From positions 806,001 to 870,000 of the forward strand of contig RSEE01000016.1 of NCBI GenBank assembly GCA_003971905.1: 64,000 nucleotides of DNA, in the 5' to 3' direction. Both the position numbers and the translations under genes were made by a program. Below the pieces are notes generated by a model, which was given only the letters and a program-made list of their open reading frames with translations, was not told where the DNA came from and did no database searches. Each line of letters begins with the position of its first letter. Within the stretch, counting starts at the first letter, position 1. This document shows positions 1 through 11,834 of the stretch, piece by piece. Source of the DNA: Moniliella sp. 'wahieum'. Taxonomy: Eukaryota > Basidiomycota > Moniliellomycetes > Moniliellales > Moniliellaceae.

Positions 1-545
1 TCACATGTCACAGTCACATGTCACAGTCACGCGTCACACAGCTGAGAAAAGTGCGGACCCGCCGGCTTGGCAAAAGCTGAGGCATGTAGCACTACTAGAA
101 TACGTCCGAGCGATGGAGACACCGAGAATCTAAGAGTGGGGGTTTTGTCACTTATTCATGCTTACCGCTTAATCCTACCCGCATGGCATAGCACTTGATT
201 GAATACAGTACACATGTGATCTACTTCCAGTTGCCGAACGCGCCGCACGTACACACAAAAGCGAGTCTTTTGTTATAGTATGTCTGAGCTACCATTCACT
301 GAGTACTGATGTTTACTATGGTGATAATCGGTAACCTCTACCGACTCTTGTTCTATGTCGATCGCCAATGCCAAGGGGCCGGGAGGAGCGCTCTGGAGTG
401 GGGAGACGCAAAATTCATCATGGACTGAACCCTCTCCACACAACAGGCCCGGTTTTCTTATTTGCGAGCATACAAGACGCAGCGTTCCTTCTTCTTCTGG
501 CCCACCACCGCGTCTCTTCACTAATAACCGCAACCACTGTACTCC
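1..545. other. 5' intergenic stretch with TCACATG microrepeat
   Basis: No gene is supported here. Positions 1-29 hold just over two copies of a 13-bp unit containing the palindromic core ACATGT, a motif that recurs in other gene-poor parts of the window. The stretch near 295-310 carries an AGTACT-type microrepeat. The last part is presumably promoter and 5' leader of the acyltransferase gene that starts at 546. It is not a telomere, as no canonical telomere repeat is seen. Confidence 0.5.
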
Positions 546-2077
546 ATGCAACTATTCTCCAAGTTGCGAGGAACGTCTGAAAAGACCAGCGAAAAGACTG
601 AAAAGGCCAAAAAGCATGCCGATGATCCCATGGACGGTCCAGTGTCCAAAAGGGGGTATAAGAAGCTCGTGACGCCAGATGAGCTCAAAGCAATTACGCC
701 ATTTGCCTTTACTAACGATTCATCTAACGATCTCGGCCGTTCTTATTCTGATCGTCTGCCCTACATCGAGGGCTTCGAGGCCTTATTGCCTTCGAGGTTT
801 GCTTATGGTCCTTCTTCCGCATCCTCGCCCCGGGTATGCATTTCAGCCCCCCTCCCCCCCTTATTTTGGGGCCGTCACTGACTCGTGTTTCCAATAGCCA
901 TTGCCGCTGATACGGATGAGTTCAACGTCCGGCCAGCACCCTTTCTTGATCACACGCCTCAATGGCATAGCAGGGTACGCAAGGTTTTTCAGCCCTTGCT
1001 ATGGGACGGCAGCCTGCAGGCGACTTTTTTCTTTCTCATATCCGCTCGTGTCAACGTCCACACGTTCATTGAGCGCCGTAACAACACCTCCATTGCTGGT
1101 GCTGCCTTTCGCCGTCCTATTCGCATCTACTTCCCTCTTGTGATCGCCTTGGCTTGCGTGACCATCATGTCATCTCAGAATGCGTTTAGCACCGCGGAAT
1201 CTCTGGCTGGCGAAATGGAAAACACTTTTGGCGCCCCGGCGGCCAAATGGACAAGCGTACTCACCTTCTTGGACTCGTTCACCGCTTACGTCTTTGACAA
1301 TACGAACGCCATCCATACGGTTCCCATGGATTTCTTCCCGCCTCGCGGTGTACTCTGGACTGTTACTCGAAACTTTATTCAGACCTACTCGCTTTACCCA
1401 TTCGCCATTCTCCTTCCGTTCATTCGCGGATGGCCCAAGCTCTATTTTGGGTTATCCTTTGGCTTTGGTCCTGGTGGCTTGGGAACTTTTCTTACTACAC
1501 TCTGAGCGGGCTCTTTTTAGCTGAAGCGGTCGTAGTATACGATCTTGGTTCGCTCACTACCAAAAAGATGTTCAAAGTTGTGCCTGTTTGGACTATCCCG
1601 GTCTTTTGGCTATGTGTCGGAGTGACGCTCAAGTATGTGTTTGGTGATGCTTTCCCGGACCATCGAAACGAATGGGTCGCCCATGACGACTCGCAGACGG
1701 GGTTGCTCAAGACTGGTTTTAATCCCTCGGCAACTGGGTATCCTCGCATTGACGACTGGTTTGTTGCAGCAAATGCGATGGTCCTTTTGGAGATGTTCAG
1801 TTGGGCACGTTTTCTCTTCGGCAAGAACCCCGTTCTCCGTTTCCTAGGTCGGATATCATACTCTCTCTTCCTCGTCGAGGGTGCAATTTTCCAATCTCTT
1901 GGTCCCCTCATTTGGAAGCACATGGTGTCTTCTGGCCACCAGACCGGCTCAGCCGCAATTATTGCTGCTCAATTCTTTGCATGTGTCCCGCTCGCCATCG
2001 CTGTTGCCACGATCTTTCATATTTGGTCGAGATGCCCACCGACCGATTTGCCCGATGGGCCTACATTTGGTTACTAA
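546..2077 (+). CDS. Acyltransferase-3 family membrane protein
   Basis: Probable multi-pass membrane O-acyltransferase of the fungal acyltransferase-3 (OafA/YrhL-like) family, which moves acyl groups to sugars or other small acceptors. After a Lys-rich cytosolic N-terminus the protein has DRLPYIEG followed, in another frame, by RGL and a hydrophobic segment, the typical first helix. Next come a PLLWDG/FFFL region, the ERRN..S.AGAAFRRP..IYFP block, and several later membrane helices ending with a RFLGRISYSLFL segment. An intron lies at 834-897 (GTATGC donor, CACTGAC branch, AATAG acceptor). Two frame breaks, near 770 and 1430, both look like one missing base; the second changes frame in the middle of a helix with no usable intron. 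The whole would be about 490 residues, usual for the family. Start at 546 is the only ATG upstream of the conserved block in frame. Substrate unknown. Confidence 0.8.
834..897 (+). other. Spliceosomal intron in the acyltransferase gene
   Basis: 64-nt intron with GTATGC donor, a CACTGAC branch-like sequence about 20 nt before the end, and AATAG acceptor. Splicing joins frame 2 before the intron to frame 0 after it, which fits the conserved protein reading only if a one-base deletion near 770 is allowed for. Confidence 0.7.
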
Positions 2078-2559
2078 GGACGATTGACGCATGCATATTA
2101 GGCCGTGCTTCTTTGCTTGCGCGGACCACTCGTACACGCACCTAATACACACACTCTTAACCGTAGAAATCCCTTAATACTACACGCACACATAGTCGTC
2201 ATCAATGGGCACACCTTCTGTTGGGTCCTGACCCTCGGTCCTGTGCTCCTAATGGTGAAGTAATGTTACTTTCTCCATTTTTCGTCTTCCATATCGGCAT
2301 ACATTCATTCCCAATGGACTTGTGCATATTACGGTTGTTAGTTTTCCTCTGAATGTGGCATCGACTTTTTCAGTATAATGTTGATGTCTCTACGAACCGG
2401 TTTTTGTCATCAATATAGCCAGTGCTCTTAGCTTGTGTCTCTCTCTCTTATTATGTGGACAGATTGGAAATGAGCGTCACATCCGGCGTATAGTGATGAC
2501 GGCTCTGTACGGAAAAAAGATTGGGAGCGAGAGTGAAGCTAGTGAGGGTCTGTTTCACA

Positions 2560-2690
2560 CATAGTATCTTGGTTGGGGTTTGGCGGCATTATACGTACCA
2601 AGTAACACACGCAAGATGAACGGGTCGGTTTAGGTGTAGCGTTTCCCTGTCCCATCCTTGATCTCTGTCAATGATATGGATGCAGTACAG
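2560..2690 (+). repeat. Dispersed repeat family, 3' fragment (copy 1)
   Basis: Shares with the copies ending near 5458, 13390 and 42160 a block reading, in order, CGCAAGATGAACGG, a GGTTTAG step, a TAGCGTT step, a CTGTCCCA run and TCTGTCAATGATATG. Only the 3' end of the element is recognisable here. Divergence between copies is high enough that this is an old insertion. Confidence 0.65.
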
Positions 2691-5279
2691 GGGCCGTAGT
2701 GAAAATGCGGAGAGGGGAAGAGTTGAATTTTTTGATGTGGCCGCGGCGAGTGTGACGGTGCGGTGTGAGGCCTCACATGCCTCACACCTGAGGCGGGCTT
2801 AGAGATCTGACGGTAAATCACATATGCTATTAGATGCACAGCTATCCCATGAAGTGTTTGTCACATGTCAGTACTCAGTACGTACTCAGTGTTATCCGTC
2901 CTTTGAGCAAGAACAATGCATCATAGCCATTCTATATTCTACCACACGGTTACGGATGAGTTATATTCCGGTTACCCATTTATTAACCGATTTTTGCATG
3001 TTAAAAGTCAGGACTCTTCCACGGTCCTTAGTAACTACTAGTGACTAGTTACTCATGCTGCCTGCTATCTGTCACACACAAGACTTCCTACGCGTCAGAT
3101 TATGTTGGGTTCCCCTCCCTATTCCATAGCCACAAAACAGCAAACAACACATTAAGCCGTTCCGCGGGCCCGAGGGGGGACAAAGAGCCCATTCTTCAGT
3201 TGGCTCACCGGTCGCCCCCCTTGACCAAAACCATGGCCCGCCGTGAAGCAATTGAAGGGAGCTTCGCCCGAGTACGTCTGTGTATCCAACACATTCTGTG
3301 AGTTGTGAGTTGTGAGTACAGTAAAGTGTACTTAGTATACTGAGTACTGACAATTGGTGACTATGTGTCTCCAGGCCCCAGGTCAGAGCTTCCAAGCTTC
3401 AAGCTTCAAGCTTCACGCGTCGCTGCACTAGTGACTATTTAGCGTCTACTAGCTAGTGCTACAAGTAATGCCCACCAAGTACTAATCAAAAGTCAAACGC
3501 ACCGGCTTCATAGATCATATCACAAATATATGTCCCAGAGGTCAGGGTCTGGGTTCCGCGATTTTCGCCGCAGACAGGCAACGGAGGTGGAACAACGAAC
3601 TGATGGAAAGGAATGGCTCGAATGGGAATCAGACGCAGGATTTGTTGAGGAGGACGACAAGAAGTCTTTCTAAGGTCTATCCGACAGACAATGAAACAGA
3701 GAGTACCGATCGTCAGCGCCCTACACGTTTGTTTAGATGGACAACATCAAACTAAGTAGAGGGTGAGCTGCATGTGAGCAGTAGCCAAAAATGTAGCGAG
3801 GAAGATGCTGTCGAGGCATTGTCACGGGCCGATACCGCCAGGGGGATCACCCGGGTTCTTGGGGTACAATCTCTTAGGAGACGGAAGATCGACTCACGGT
3901 AGTTTCCGGCTTGTGGTAGTTGGTGAATCCGAGCGGAGCTATAGGGGAGGAGGAGAAGCCTTTGGGAGGGCGACTGCACGTGTGGCAAGGCTGCGTCTAC
4001 ACCGGCTTGGGCCGTAGTAGTAAGGTGTCTGAAGCCTCCGGGGCTTAGGGACGGGAGGAGGCAGAGGTGGACATACACTGCCCCAACTGAGACAGGATAG
4101 AGACTAGAAATCGAGAGACGCGGCCGAAGGGGGCTCGCGCAACTGGACTGATGGAGTGCTGGAGGACGAGGTCGGAAGAAGAGTCGGGAGCTACCAAAAG
4201 AGGAGGCTGCCTGTACTGGATCAATCGTCTGGAAAACGGGCAGGAGTCGGACACGATAGGCAGGAAATGACGAGAATGTTGACTGTGATCCTCCGGCTCC
4301 CGGTCGGTAGACCAGGTTCGCCTCGGTTCCATCGGCTTCCACGCTGGGAGTGTCCCCGCCGTGTCACTGTCCCTGCGCCCTGCGTTCTCCCTGTGTGCCT
4401 CACTGGTCCTGTGTCTAGTCCGGCCTCCGATATAGATATGCCTCTGTACCCACATCCAACTCTGGCTCTAATCCACCACCTTCTCCTCATCCTTCTGCCC
4501 GTCCGGCTCCCTAGGTCCCCAAGAATGGAGGGTGGGGAAAAGATCCCCACCGACCAGGAGGGGTACAGAGGCTAAATCAAATGGGGAAATGGACACAAGA
4601 GGGGGCGTAGAAAAGAAGACACGTCAAAAGTGGGGTTGGTCACCGCGGGCGCGACCGAAAAAGGAAAGGGCGACGGACGTCGCAAAGATACTGAATACTT
4701 GATGGCCACATTTAGGCCAACCGACTTAGACTTGGGCGGGGGAGACTACTGTCGCGCGCACGCCTGGCTACTCGGGCCACGTACATGGTGCAACCAACCA
4801 TCGTCAACTTGGTTCTGCTTGGGGGCGCGCTTCACTGGGCATGTGCAGAGCTGAGGCGGGCCTTAGCTTGGGTCAGACCATCTTGGATCCGAAGCGGCCC
4901 GTAACACGCACTGTGCACAAAGTATGCGAGGAGATGTCTGAGGAAAACAACCTTCGTATGCGTTATTGAGTTCCCTTTTAGGGAGAGTGGACACTGAAGG
5001 CCCAGCAATGCCCTCGAGCAAACACTGAAGATGCCGAACCAACGCTATTAGACGAGTGCAATGATGCATATGGGAAAATCCTATAGCACACCCAACACAC
5101 GTATTAGCCAAAACCCACACAGAGAGCGAGATCACACAGCCTATGATCCCTCCGTTACCTCGGAGAATGCTAGACGTGTTGGGTAGTCTCTGACACCTCC
5201 ATTTGTCAAGGATATTCTCTCAACAATAGTGGATAGGAGCAGCTCATAGCCCAGGAGCAGCAAGTTCTGTCACCCAGTG

Positions 5280-5458
5280 GTGACCAACCCCTCCACGATT
5301 CCCGTTATCTTATGATCTCCTGGCGATTCCCCTGGCTCCTTAAGTGGGATTAGCGCTACCAAAAGCAGCACAAGTAAGATGAAGGGGTCGATTTAGGGGT
5401 AGCGTTTCTCTGTCTCAGCTTAAACTCTGTCAATGATGGTATGGATGCAGAATAGAGA
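5280..5458 (+). repeat. Dispersed repeat family, 3' fragment (copy 2)
   Basis: Matches the 3' part of the 13-kb copy. A stretch corresponding to its CTGGCGAT/CCCCTGG/CTCCTT segment is followed by the AAGATGAA...GTCGATTTAGGGGTAGCGTTTCTCTGTC-type block in broken form and the CTCTGTCAATGAT end. It lacks the upstream protein-like part. Confidence 0.6.
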
Positions 5459-6363
5459 TGATAGAGGATTTTATCTAAAGAGATGGAGTTGGGGCGTCAC
5501 ATGTCACATGTCACATGCACAGCGTCACAAAATCATGTCACTGCATGACGCGGACGTCGGGAAAACCATCACATCAGCGCAATGTCACACACACTGCGAT
5601 GCCATGTATTGTAGTCCTTTTGGCAGAGACCGTTGGGCATCTATTCTCTCCCATGTCATTGACAGAGCTTAAGGTTGTTGGGACACAGAAAAACGCTGCG
5701 GCTAATCCGCATCCAGCGTATGGGTGATAAAACGTCTCCAGCGTGGAATGGTGGAACGGTGGAACACGGTGTGGTTACGGTGGCGACACGGTGGCCCAGC
5801 ACCCAGTCTATCGACATCCGCGCGACAGGCTGGGGCGAAGCCCCGCAGACCGGGCCGTAGGCCCACAGTAGTCTCTAGTAATATGTAATGCATAACTGCA
5901 TAACTGCAGAACTGACCATAGAGGTCAATGCACAGAAGAGCAGCTGTAGAGGATCACAAAATACTTTAACATACGCATTTTAGGAAGGATGAGGGCACCA
6001 AAAACGGAACAGAAGTTGGGTATCAAGATGGAAGGAGCGCCAGTATAGCCTGTTAGACTATACTAGTGTCCGTCATCACTGAGGAAAATCTGGAGAGATG
6101 GTGGCACAGGATACGATCGGCTATTAAGAGAGGCGGCAGCTCCCTCCCCCTCCCAAGCTACTTACGCTGGAAATAGAAACCTCAATGATGGGTGACGACG
6201 GCTCGCTGGGACGAGAAACCGGTATACTTCATCTTGGGTTTCCCGATCCTTATCACTGTACCGGGATGGCCGTTTGAACCCCAAATTACCCTTCTCGGTG
6301 TTTTAAGAGAGGCGGGACGAGTGATGGTCACCATGTGTTTGGTGTTTGTGCCACACAATCGTG

Positions 6364-7494
6364 CTAGGACGGGGACGGAGGGATTCGCCTTGTTGGCTTG
6401 CCGCGGGAGAGCTCTTTAACCGCCTGGGCCATTTTGATCGTGGCACACTGCTCTACTTCCTCAGCAGTAGTTGGGTGTTGGCCTGTATCTGGGTGAACCA
6501 GATCCTTGACAGCAATGGGGGGTAAGGAGATGGTGCGGAACTTCACCTCTACAAATGCACCAACAAAGACTTTGCCTTGGCCTCCGCAGGTGTCGCATTT
6601 GGTTGTGCCGCGAGCGTCGCACATCAAGCAAGCATGGATCCTGCGACCGTTACAATTGGCGCAGGTTGTACTATTACGGACGCCTGTGCCTTCGCACCAA
6701 AAGCACTCGTCCGGATCCCCCTTGACAGAGCAGACAGGTAGAGTAGCCTGTGGCGTGGCAGTGTGAGCACTCGACCATGACTTCGAATTCAGGCAGGGCG
6801 AACGGGTCTTCTTGACCTTGGCTTTTCAGTAGGGATGTGAGAGCTGGTGTCCAAAGGAAGGAGCCAAGCTGGGGCAATGTTGGCACTTGCTCCACTGTGT
6901 CGATCATCTGAGCTCGCTCGGATGGTAGTTCGGAAGCCAAGGGCTTCCACACGGATTCCCTATTTTCAAGCACCGCCACTCCACGAATCACGCTTTGCTC
7001 TGTTACATGCTCAATTTTTACCTTTAGTGAAGCCATGAGCTCCTCTTCTTCTTCGGGAGAATGGGCTTGAACCGTGCCGCACAGCCTTGACCACCGCAGG
7101 TGGATTTTCGTGAGGTTTGCGCACTTTTCCTTGCCAGGATCAGCACGATGGGTCAAAAAAGGGTATTGCTCACAATACGATCCCGAAGTTCATTCTTTGT
7201 TGGAGGTCGCACCTCGTGGTTCAAAAAGGCGAACTGCACATCCGATACGGATACGTTGGAAAACAGCTTGGCATCAGCAGCCCCTTCTTGAGAGTATAGC
7301 AAGGCTGCACTTGGGATTTCATTATCCTCCCTCTGTTTCCCTTTGACCCACTCTCGATTCGTTTTGATATCTTCGACCCTTTCTTGTTGGCTCGAGTCAT
7401 TCTCCTCGAGTGCGGGGGTAGACAGTGACCGATTTGGACTCAGCTCGTGGGAAGATACAGAACAGGGTACCTGGGTGTTTGCAACGCCGGCCAT
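6364..7494 (-). CDS. SSUH2-like Cys-rich zinc-finger protein
   Basis: Resembles the SSUH2 (ssu-2 homolog) family, proteins with a DnaJ-type array of CxxC motifs whose biochemical role is poorly known. The N-terminal 75 residues are polar and disordered. A helical segment follows (VSDVQFAFLNHEV, then NELRDRIVSNTLF) that matches the family's characteristic region before the zinc array. The array itself reads CSHCxxxGxxxCxxCxG, then after a frame break CFWCxGTG...CANC, CLMCxARG and CDTCGGQG. The C-terminus has the KVFVGAFVEVKF strand that typically follows. Frame breaks occur near 7150, 7080 and 6710. The last falls beside a G-run, consistent with a lost base. Start at 7494 is the second in-frame Met and is favoured because it opens with MAGVANTQ rather than a His/Arg run. 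About 360 residues in total. Confidence 0.6.
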
Positions 7495-8218
7495 ACCTTG
7501 GCGATGACGATGATAAGATATAATAACCACTAGCTAGGACTTTGCAAGAGACTCCATTTGTTAGCAAAACCAACCTGGATAGGGCGTGTGTTACTCAGCT
7601 TAAGAGGGCTTCATACCTTCAGGAGCGATGTTCGCCTGTAGCATGGAGCACAAGTCCTCAATTTCGGCTCAAGAGGTGGATCAATGGTAAAACTGGGGGG
7701 ACAGTCAGACCGATCATGGTGTAGGTTGGGCATGAGAAGGACGCTCATGAGGGACGTGCGGCAAAAGAGGGAAACTGTCGAGAGAGGTTTTGGCTGTGCC
7801 CTGCGTTAAAAACGGGCGCGAGGAACTGCAGGAGTTCACAGGCCCGGCAAGCAGATACAGCTAATATATTTTCTAGGAAAATCAGTAGTGCACTTTAATG
7901 TTAACAGTATGAAGCGAAAAGAGTCGGCTGGCACTTACTGTCGGCTGCATGGGGAAAACCACATATCATAATAATTCTGCCCCAACAGTTCGTAATTCAT
8001 CAGACACGATGCCCCTGGAGGGATTGTACTTTACCCAACTCGCGGAGTTGGGTGTTTATAGCTGTAGTGTTGGTCGTCAGCCAGGTTATTTCCCGATATA
8101 GCCTGCTGTTCATTATTCTCAGTGTCTCTTTTTGGTCTGTGCCGTTCCCGCGCATCATGCATAATCGACATAATCGATCGTCGATCTCATCACTTATAGG
8201 CGAAACATATGGGGAGAC

Positions 8219-8286
8219 GCACGCGGGGGCGAATCACGCGGGGCGATCACGCGGGGCGAATCACGCGGGCACACACGTGGGGGCGA
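8219..8286. repeat. Tandem CACGCGGGGCGAA repeat
   Basis: About four imperfect copies of a 13-15 bp GC-rich unit, each with CACGCGG followed by GGCGAATC or a shortened form. It lies in otherwise AT-richer intergenic DNA. Confidence 0.75.
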
Positions 8287-9359
8287 AACCAGGCAAAACT
8301 TAAGGTTTAATGTTCACTCATGCACCATGCATGAGCATGAGCGCTGTTGAACGTTGAGCCTGAGCCACAGGAGCCTTGTGACATGTGACATGTGAATGAA
8401 GTCGGAAAGCAAACCATCCAGGCGGCATAGTAGTCTGTTTCGGAGATTCCGAAGTCGATGATCAATGATCGATGATCTATCCTCCTTCCTCGGCTCCGGT
8501 TGCTAGTTACGCGTTACGCGTTAAGCTAGTTACTAGTTATGGCTTATTTACTCTCGTTCCACCCCCCCGCACTGTTTGTGACATGTGACATGTGACATGC
8601 GATTGGCGGGAGAGAGCGCTGCGGGTGCAGCAACAGTATCTTCGTGGTGAGCCAGTGAGACCACGTCTGAGGCCTGAGGGCCTGACCGGCGACCGCCATA
8701 ATAGCCTACTGAGCACATCCTGAGCCTGAAGAGTGTTGCGACGGTGACTGGCTTCACCGATCGCGGTGCACTTCCAGCTTCATAGCTCCGAGGCTCCGCG
8801 GGCTCCGAGTGCGCTGATGCGCGCGTACCAGCGTATTAAGCCAACGACTAGTAGCCTTCTCCTGTAGCCTTTTGTCCTGCTTCTCCTACCACCAACGCCT
8901 ATTATCTCTAGCCCGCAATGGATCGCCTACGCTACTGTCCTAATCGCTTCAGCATCCATTACGGTCTCTATAGCAGAGTGGCCAGGACGCGGCCAGGACG
9001 TCTTCGCTGCAAGAGGTCGAGGAGGTGAGTTCGACTAATTTGACCCCCCGCAGACACATCCCTTAAATTCGGCGCTCTCGGGGGGCATGGTTGTGACGTG
9101 TGCGTGATGTGTGATGCATGTACATTTTCACTTCTTAAAAGGATAGTATGGAGTCAGTACCTGTCAGTAGACTCATACTCCGTATTCATACTCGTATTAA
9201 TAGTTACCCCGAGAATATTTGTATAGTATTCATCATCAATATTCAATGCTCAGGCCCTGAGGCCCTGAAGCTGAGCAGTCACAGACTGACTAGTAACATG
9301 TGACAGTCTGTAGCAACGTCCTGAGCCATCCCTGCTATGGAGACTGCAAGGAATGTGAA

Positions 9360-9400
9360 TGGCTGAGCGCTGAGCTCAGCGCTGAGGCTCAGCGCTGAGA
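9360..9400. repeat. AGCGCTGAG microrepeat
   Basis: Consecutive CTGAGCGCTGAG / CTCAGCGCTGAG units built round the palindrome AGCGCT. The same unit recurs near 23740-23790. Confidence 0.7.
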
Positions 9401-11063
9401 GGTGTTCCCAATGTTTTCATATATCTAGTACGAATCATCCCTCGCGCGCAGAGCCTACTGTAAAATAACTTTTGTTTTCTGGTCCTCTCTTCTTTTTTAA
9501 TTCATGGCATGAGAGGGCACACACCTTTTTTTGATAGAAACCGTCGTCACTTGTATCCGCAACAGCTCTTCGAGCTCGCCAGGGCTCACCTCCAACACAC
9601 CATGTAGTAATCACATATGTGTGGATATCGCACACACAGGTGGCTTGAACGTTTGGGTTTTGGTCGAATATCTGTAGGCTCGGTTCCCGACGGCTATTCT
9701 TATTCTTCATTCGAATACAAGCTACTTCGAGACTCTCTCATCTGCGCCTGCATTTCCTCTCTACCCCAAGTATAGATAGTACCTGTGTGGTCTTCTCTTT
9801 TTATCACTCTCTTCTGATCTTCGCGGTGGATGTTATATGCTCCTCTTCACTCTTTCTTCTTCGTCTCTTCCTTTTTTCTTTTGATACAATTCCGACATCG
9901 GTTTTTGAAGATATATGGAGCCACAGTGTCAAGAAACGGGGGAAATGGAGGAAAGAGGGGCAGATGAATTCTTGGATACATCTATGGACGGACTGGAGGC
10001 ATATATTATGTATACCTCCTAAGGAATGGGGCACAGTTTGTTGAGAGAGGTGGAGACATGATCTCCCAACCGATAAGAATCACGCATACGGGCCTAGTTT
10101 GGCCAAGGGCCCCCTTAGCACGGTGCGAGTCTGAAGCACACGGTCTTCTGACGATTGTATTACACTTTCGTATTTTATGGGTCCCAAAAAGAGATGCCAT
10201 ATAGCCATATTAGCTGTTGTAGAAGATGAGACCTTACCTCCCCGCCCCCCCCGTATCAACAGCGAAACATAGTTTTTGGTTCCCATCACATAACTGGGCT
10301 TACCACACCGTCGGCCATTCCTCCTTTTTACCGCTTTACGTTTGGATATATATATAGTATATATAGGTGAATTATCATTTCCCTCTGTTGAAGGAAGAGT
10401 ATGTATGACAACCACAACAAAAAAACACCTGAAGGTGTCACATAATATCGAGACAGTCGACCACGCGGATGACAGAATCCTCTAGTGGTGTCTCTTTTCA
10501 GGCGCGCGTGTCAACATGACCCAAACATGTGGCCGTTTTCGGATCGCTTCATGTCGATCGCGTATGTACCAGGAGAGGAATAAAGAAGAGATGTTAAAAA
10601 TGACTTCGCTCTGACTTGGACGGGTTGAATATCGATTGCTTAGTAGTAGGCGCGCTACACCAATGCTTTATAGGGGTAGTTGAAAACCAAAGACTATACA
10701 CCAACATATTACACACTCATACACGCGCTTGGCAAGCTGTTCTGAAAGGTTGCTACTTAGCCTTCTTTCTTGGACCTGACAGACACTTTTTAGGAGAAGA
10801 CAAATAGCATCAGGAAGCAGAACCAGTCTAGCACACGGTAAAGAATCACCCAGAACGTTGGTCAACATTGTGGTGTTCTCTTATGATTAAAAAGAAAAAA
10901 AAAAGAAGTAATAAGAATTGAGAATGGCTTTCCCATTTCTTGAAGATCAACGTCAACAGATTGTGTGCGTTGTTGAGATACTGAAGACGGGAAAGAGAGC
11001 TGCTCGGCCTCGAAAACCTCATGTGGTTGCCGAAATCTTTAGACGATCTGGCACGATAGTCGC

Positions 11064-11711
11064 TCAAGAGCAGTAAAGGTCAGAGGTGCTGGAATCAAAC
11101 TGGCAAGCTGTGCCGTAGTAATCCGTAGAAGGTTTGATGTAACCCCCATCGCTTTGACTGTTGAAGTGATTGTCAGGTCCCCACATGTAAAGCAGTCGTA
11201 GCTGAGAGCCAAAAAGTTAGTCATAGTTTATACACTTTTGTCAGGTATATGTTGCATGGGATGGGAAACGTTACTCTGTGTGGAGGGGGCCCTTGGAGAA
11301 CTTGACAGATGTCTTGTCGCTCATCTGATTGGTCCGGCTCACAACATAAGCCATGTTGTAGCACACGCCGCCGTCGCCTGCGACGGGCGGGAGTTCCAAT
11401 GTTTGCCGTCGTCTGCTTGGTAAAGTTCTCGCGTGCCTGAATACCAAAAGGGAATATCGGTCATCCATTCAACCAGTCAGTCACATGGACCAGCACAAAA
11501 GGCAGCCGGGGTGGGTGCATACCGATCCCACTCGGAATGTCACCAATAACGCTAACTGCCTCGTTGACCGCTTTCGTTACCAGCGTACTTGCCGCCGTGG
11601 TCAAAATGGCCACCGCATATGGGTTTTGGCGAGCTTTCAGTTCCAGTGCCGGAGCAGCTGTAGCCAGGACAGCAGCCGAGGCGAAAGCAGCAAAGATCAG
11701 GTGAACTTCAT
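11064..11711 (-). CDS. Small secreted protein, three exons
   Basis: Predicted small secreted protein. The first 20 residues form a signal peptide: MKFT, then a hydrophobic LIFAAFASAAVLATA core and AAPA cleavage region. The open reading frame is broken right after MKFT by what looks like one missing T. Exon 1 continues with a QNPYAVAILTTAASTLVTKAVNEAV segment. Introns are at 11437-11522 (GTATGC donor) and 11202-11274 (GTAACG donor, TGACTAAC branch, CTCAG acceptor). The second splice gives the sequence DYDCFYM. The last exon has SDGGY, a CQFDSSTSD run, and ends LYCS. Paired cysteines and these motifs resemble lineage-specific small secreted proteins of plant- or insect-associated basidiomycetes; the function is unknown. 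A TATA box lies about 115 nt upstream. Further frame breaks occur in exons 2 and 3. Confidence 0.65.
11202..11274 (-). other. Intron 2 of the small secreted protein gene
   Basis: 73-nt intron, GTAACG donor, TGACTAAC branch sequence, CTCAG acceptor. It is supported because the spliced product restores a reading frame with conserved-looking Cys, Tyr and Asp residues. Confidence 0.65.
11437..11522 (-). other. Intron 1 of the small secreted protein gene
   Basis: 86-nt intron with GTATGC donor, GACTGAC branch and TTCAG acceptor. The donor follows the coding segment ending in ...GDIPSGIG. Confidence 0.55.
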
Positions 11712-11826
11712 GTTGGCAGCGATAAAAATAAGCGGAAGGGAAAGAAGAGAGGCGAGTGAAGTGTGGTCCAAGACGAGTAGAAGGGGTGCTTTGAATAGAG
11801 GCGATGGCATATCCCTCACCCCCACT

Positions 11827-11834
11827 TTTTATAC
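11827..11834 (-). promoter_or_regulatory. TATA box of the secreted protein gene
   Basis: On the minus strand the sequence reads GCGTATAAAAAG, about 115 nt upstream of the predicted ATG at 11711. This is a normal spacing for a strongly expressed fungal gene. Confidence 0.5.

Larger units (their letters stand above)
2078..6363. other. Gene-poor island 1
   Basis: No intact gene seen. It contains two 3' fragments of the dispersed repeat family (about 2560-2690 and 5280-5458). It also has microrepeats with palindromic cores: AGTACT at 2870-2900 and 3335-3350, ACTAGT at 3036-3053, AAGCTT at 3387-3414, ACATGT at 5498-5520. A direct GTGAGTT repeat lies at 3298-3320. A 47-codon ORF at 3530-3673 ends in an acidic tail and could be a stray exon. 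The 3750-4550 stretch is Ser/Pro-rich on the minus strand in several frames, possibly a decayed coding sequence, but no family is recognised. Confidence 0.6.
7495..11063. other. Gene-poor island 2
   Basis: No gene recognised on either strand; ORFs here are short and AT-rich without family resemblance. It holds a GC-rich tandem repeat (8219-8286), an ACATGT microrepeat (8378-8397 and again 8578-8600), GATC/CGATGATC repeats (8455-8480), ACGCGT/ACTAGT repeats (8505-8540), and an AGCGCT repeat (9360-9400). A short TATATA tract lies near 10347-10368. GC content visibly drops between about 9100 and 10900. Confidence 0.5.

Noticed and set aside
1-29. Possible telomere or CRISPR-like repeat at the left edge
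   Set aside because: Unit TCACATGTCACAG is not a telomere sequence, there are only two copies, and the same motif occurs throughout the window.
1451-1520. Candidate 70-nt intron to explain the frame change in the acyltransferase
   Set aside because: Its length leads into the wrong frame, and it would remove conserved membrane-helix sequence (SWWLGNFSYYTLSGLFLAEA). A one-base deletion fits better.
3530-3673. 47-codon ORF with an acidic C-terminus
   Set aside because: Too short and isolated, with no conserved motif; could be a stray terminal exon but is not supported as a gene.
3752-4342. 196-codon Ser/Pro-rich minus frame
   Set aside because: No motif, unstable frame, and located in a repeat island. 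It could be a relic but there is not enough to call a gene.
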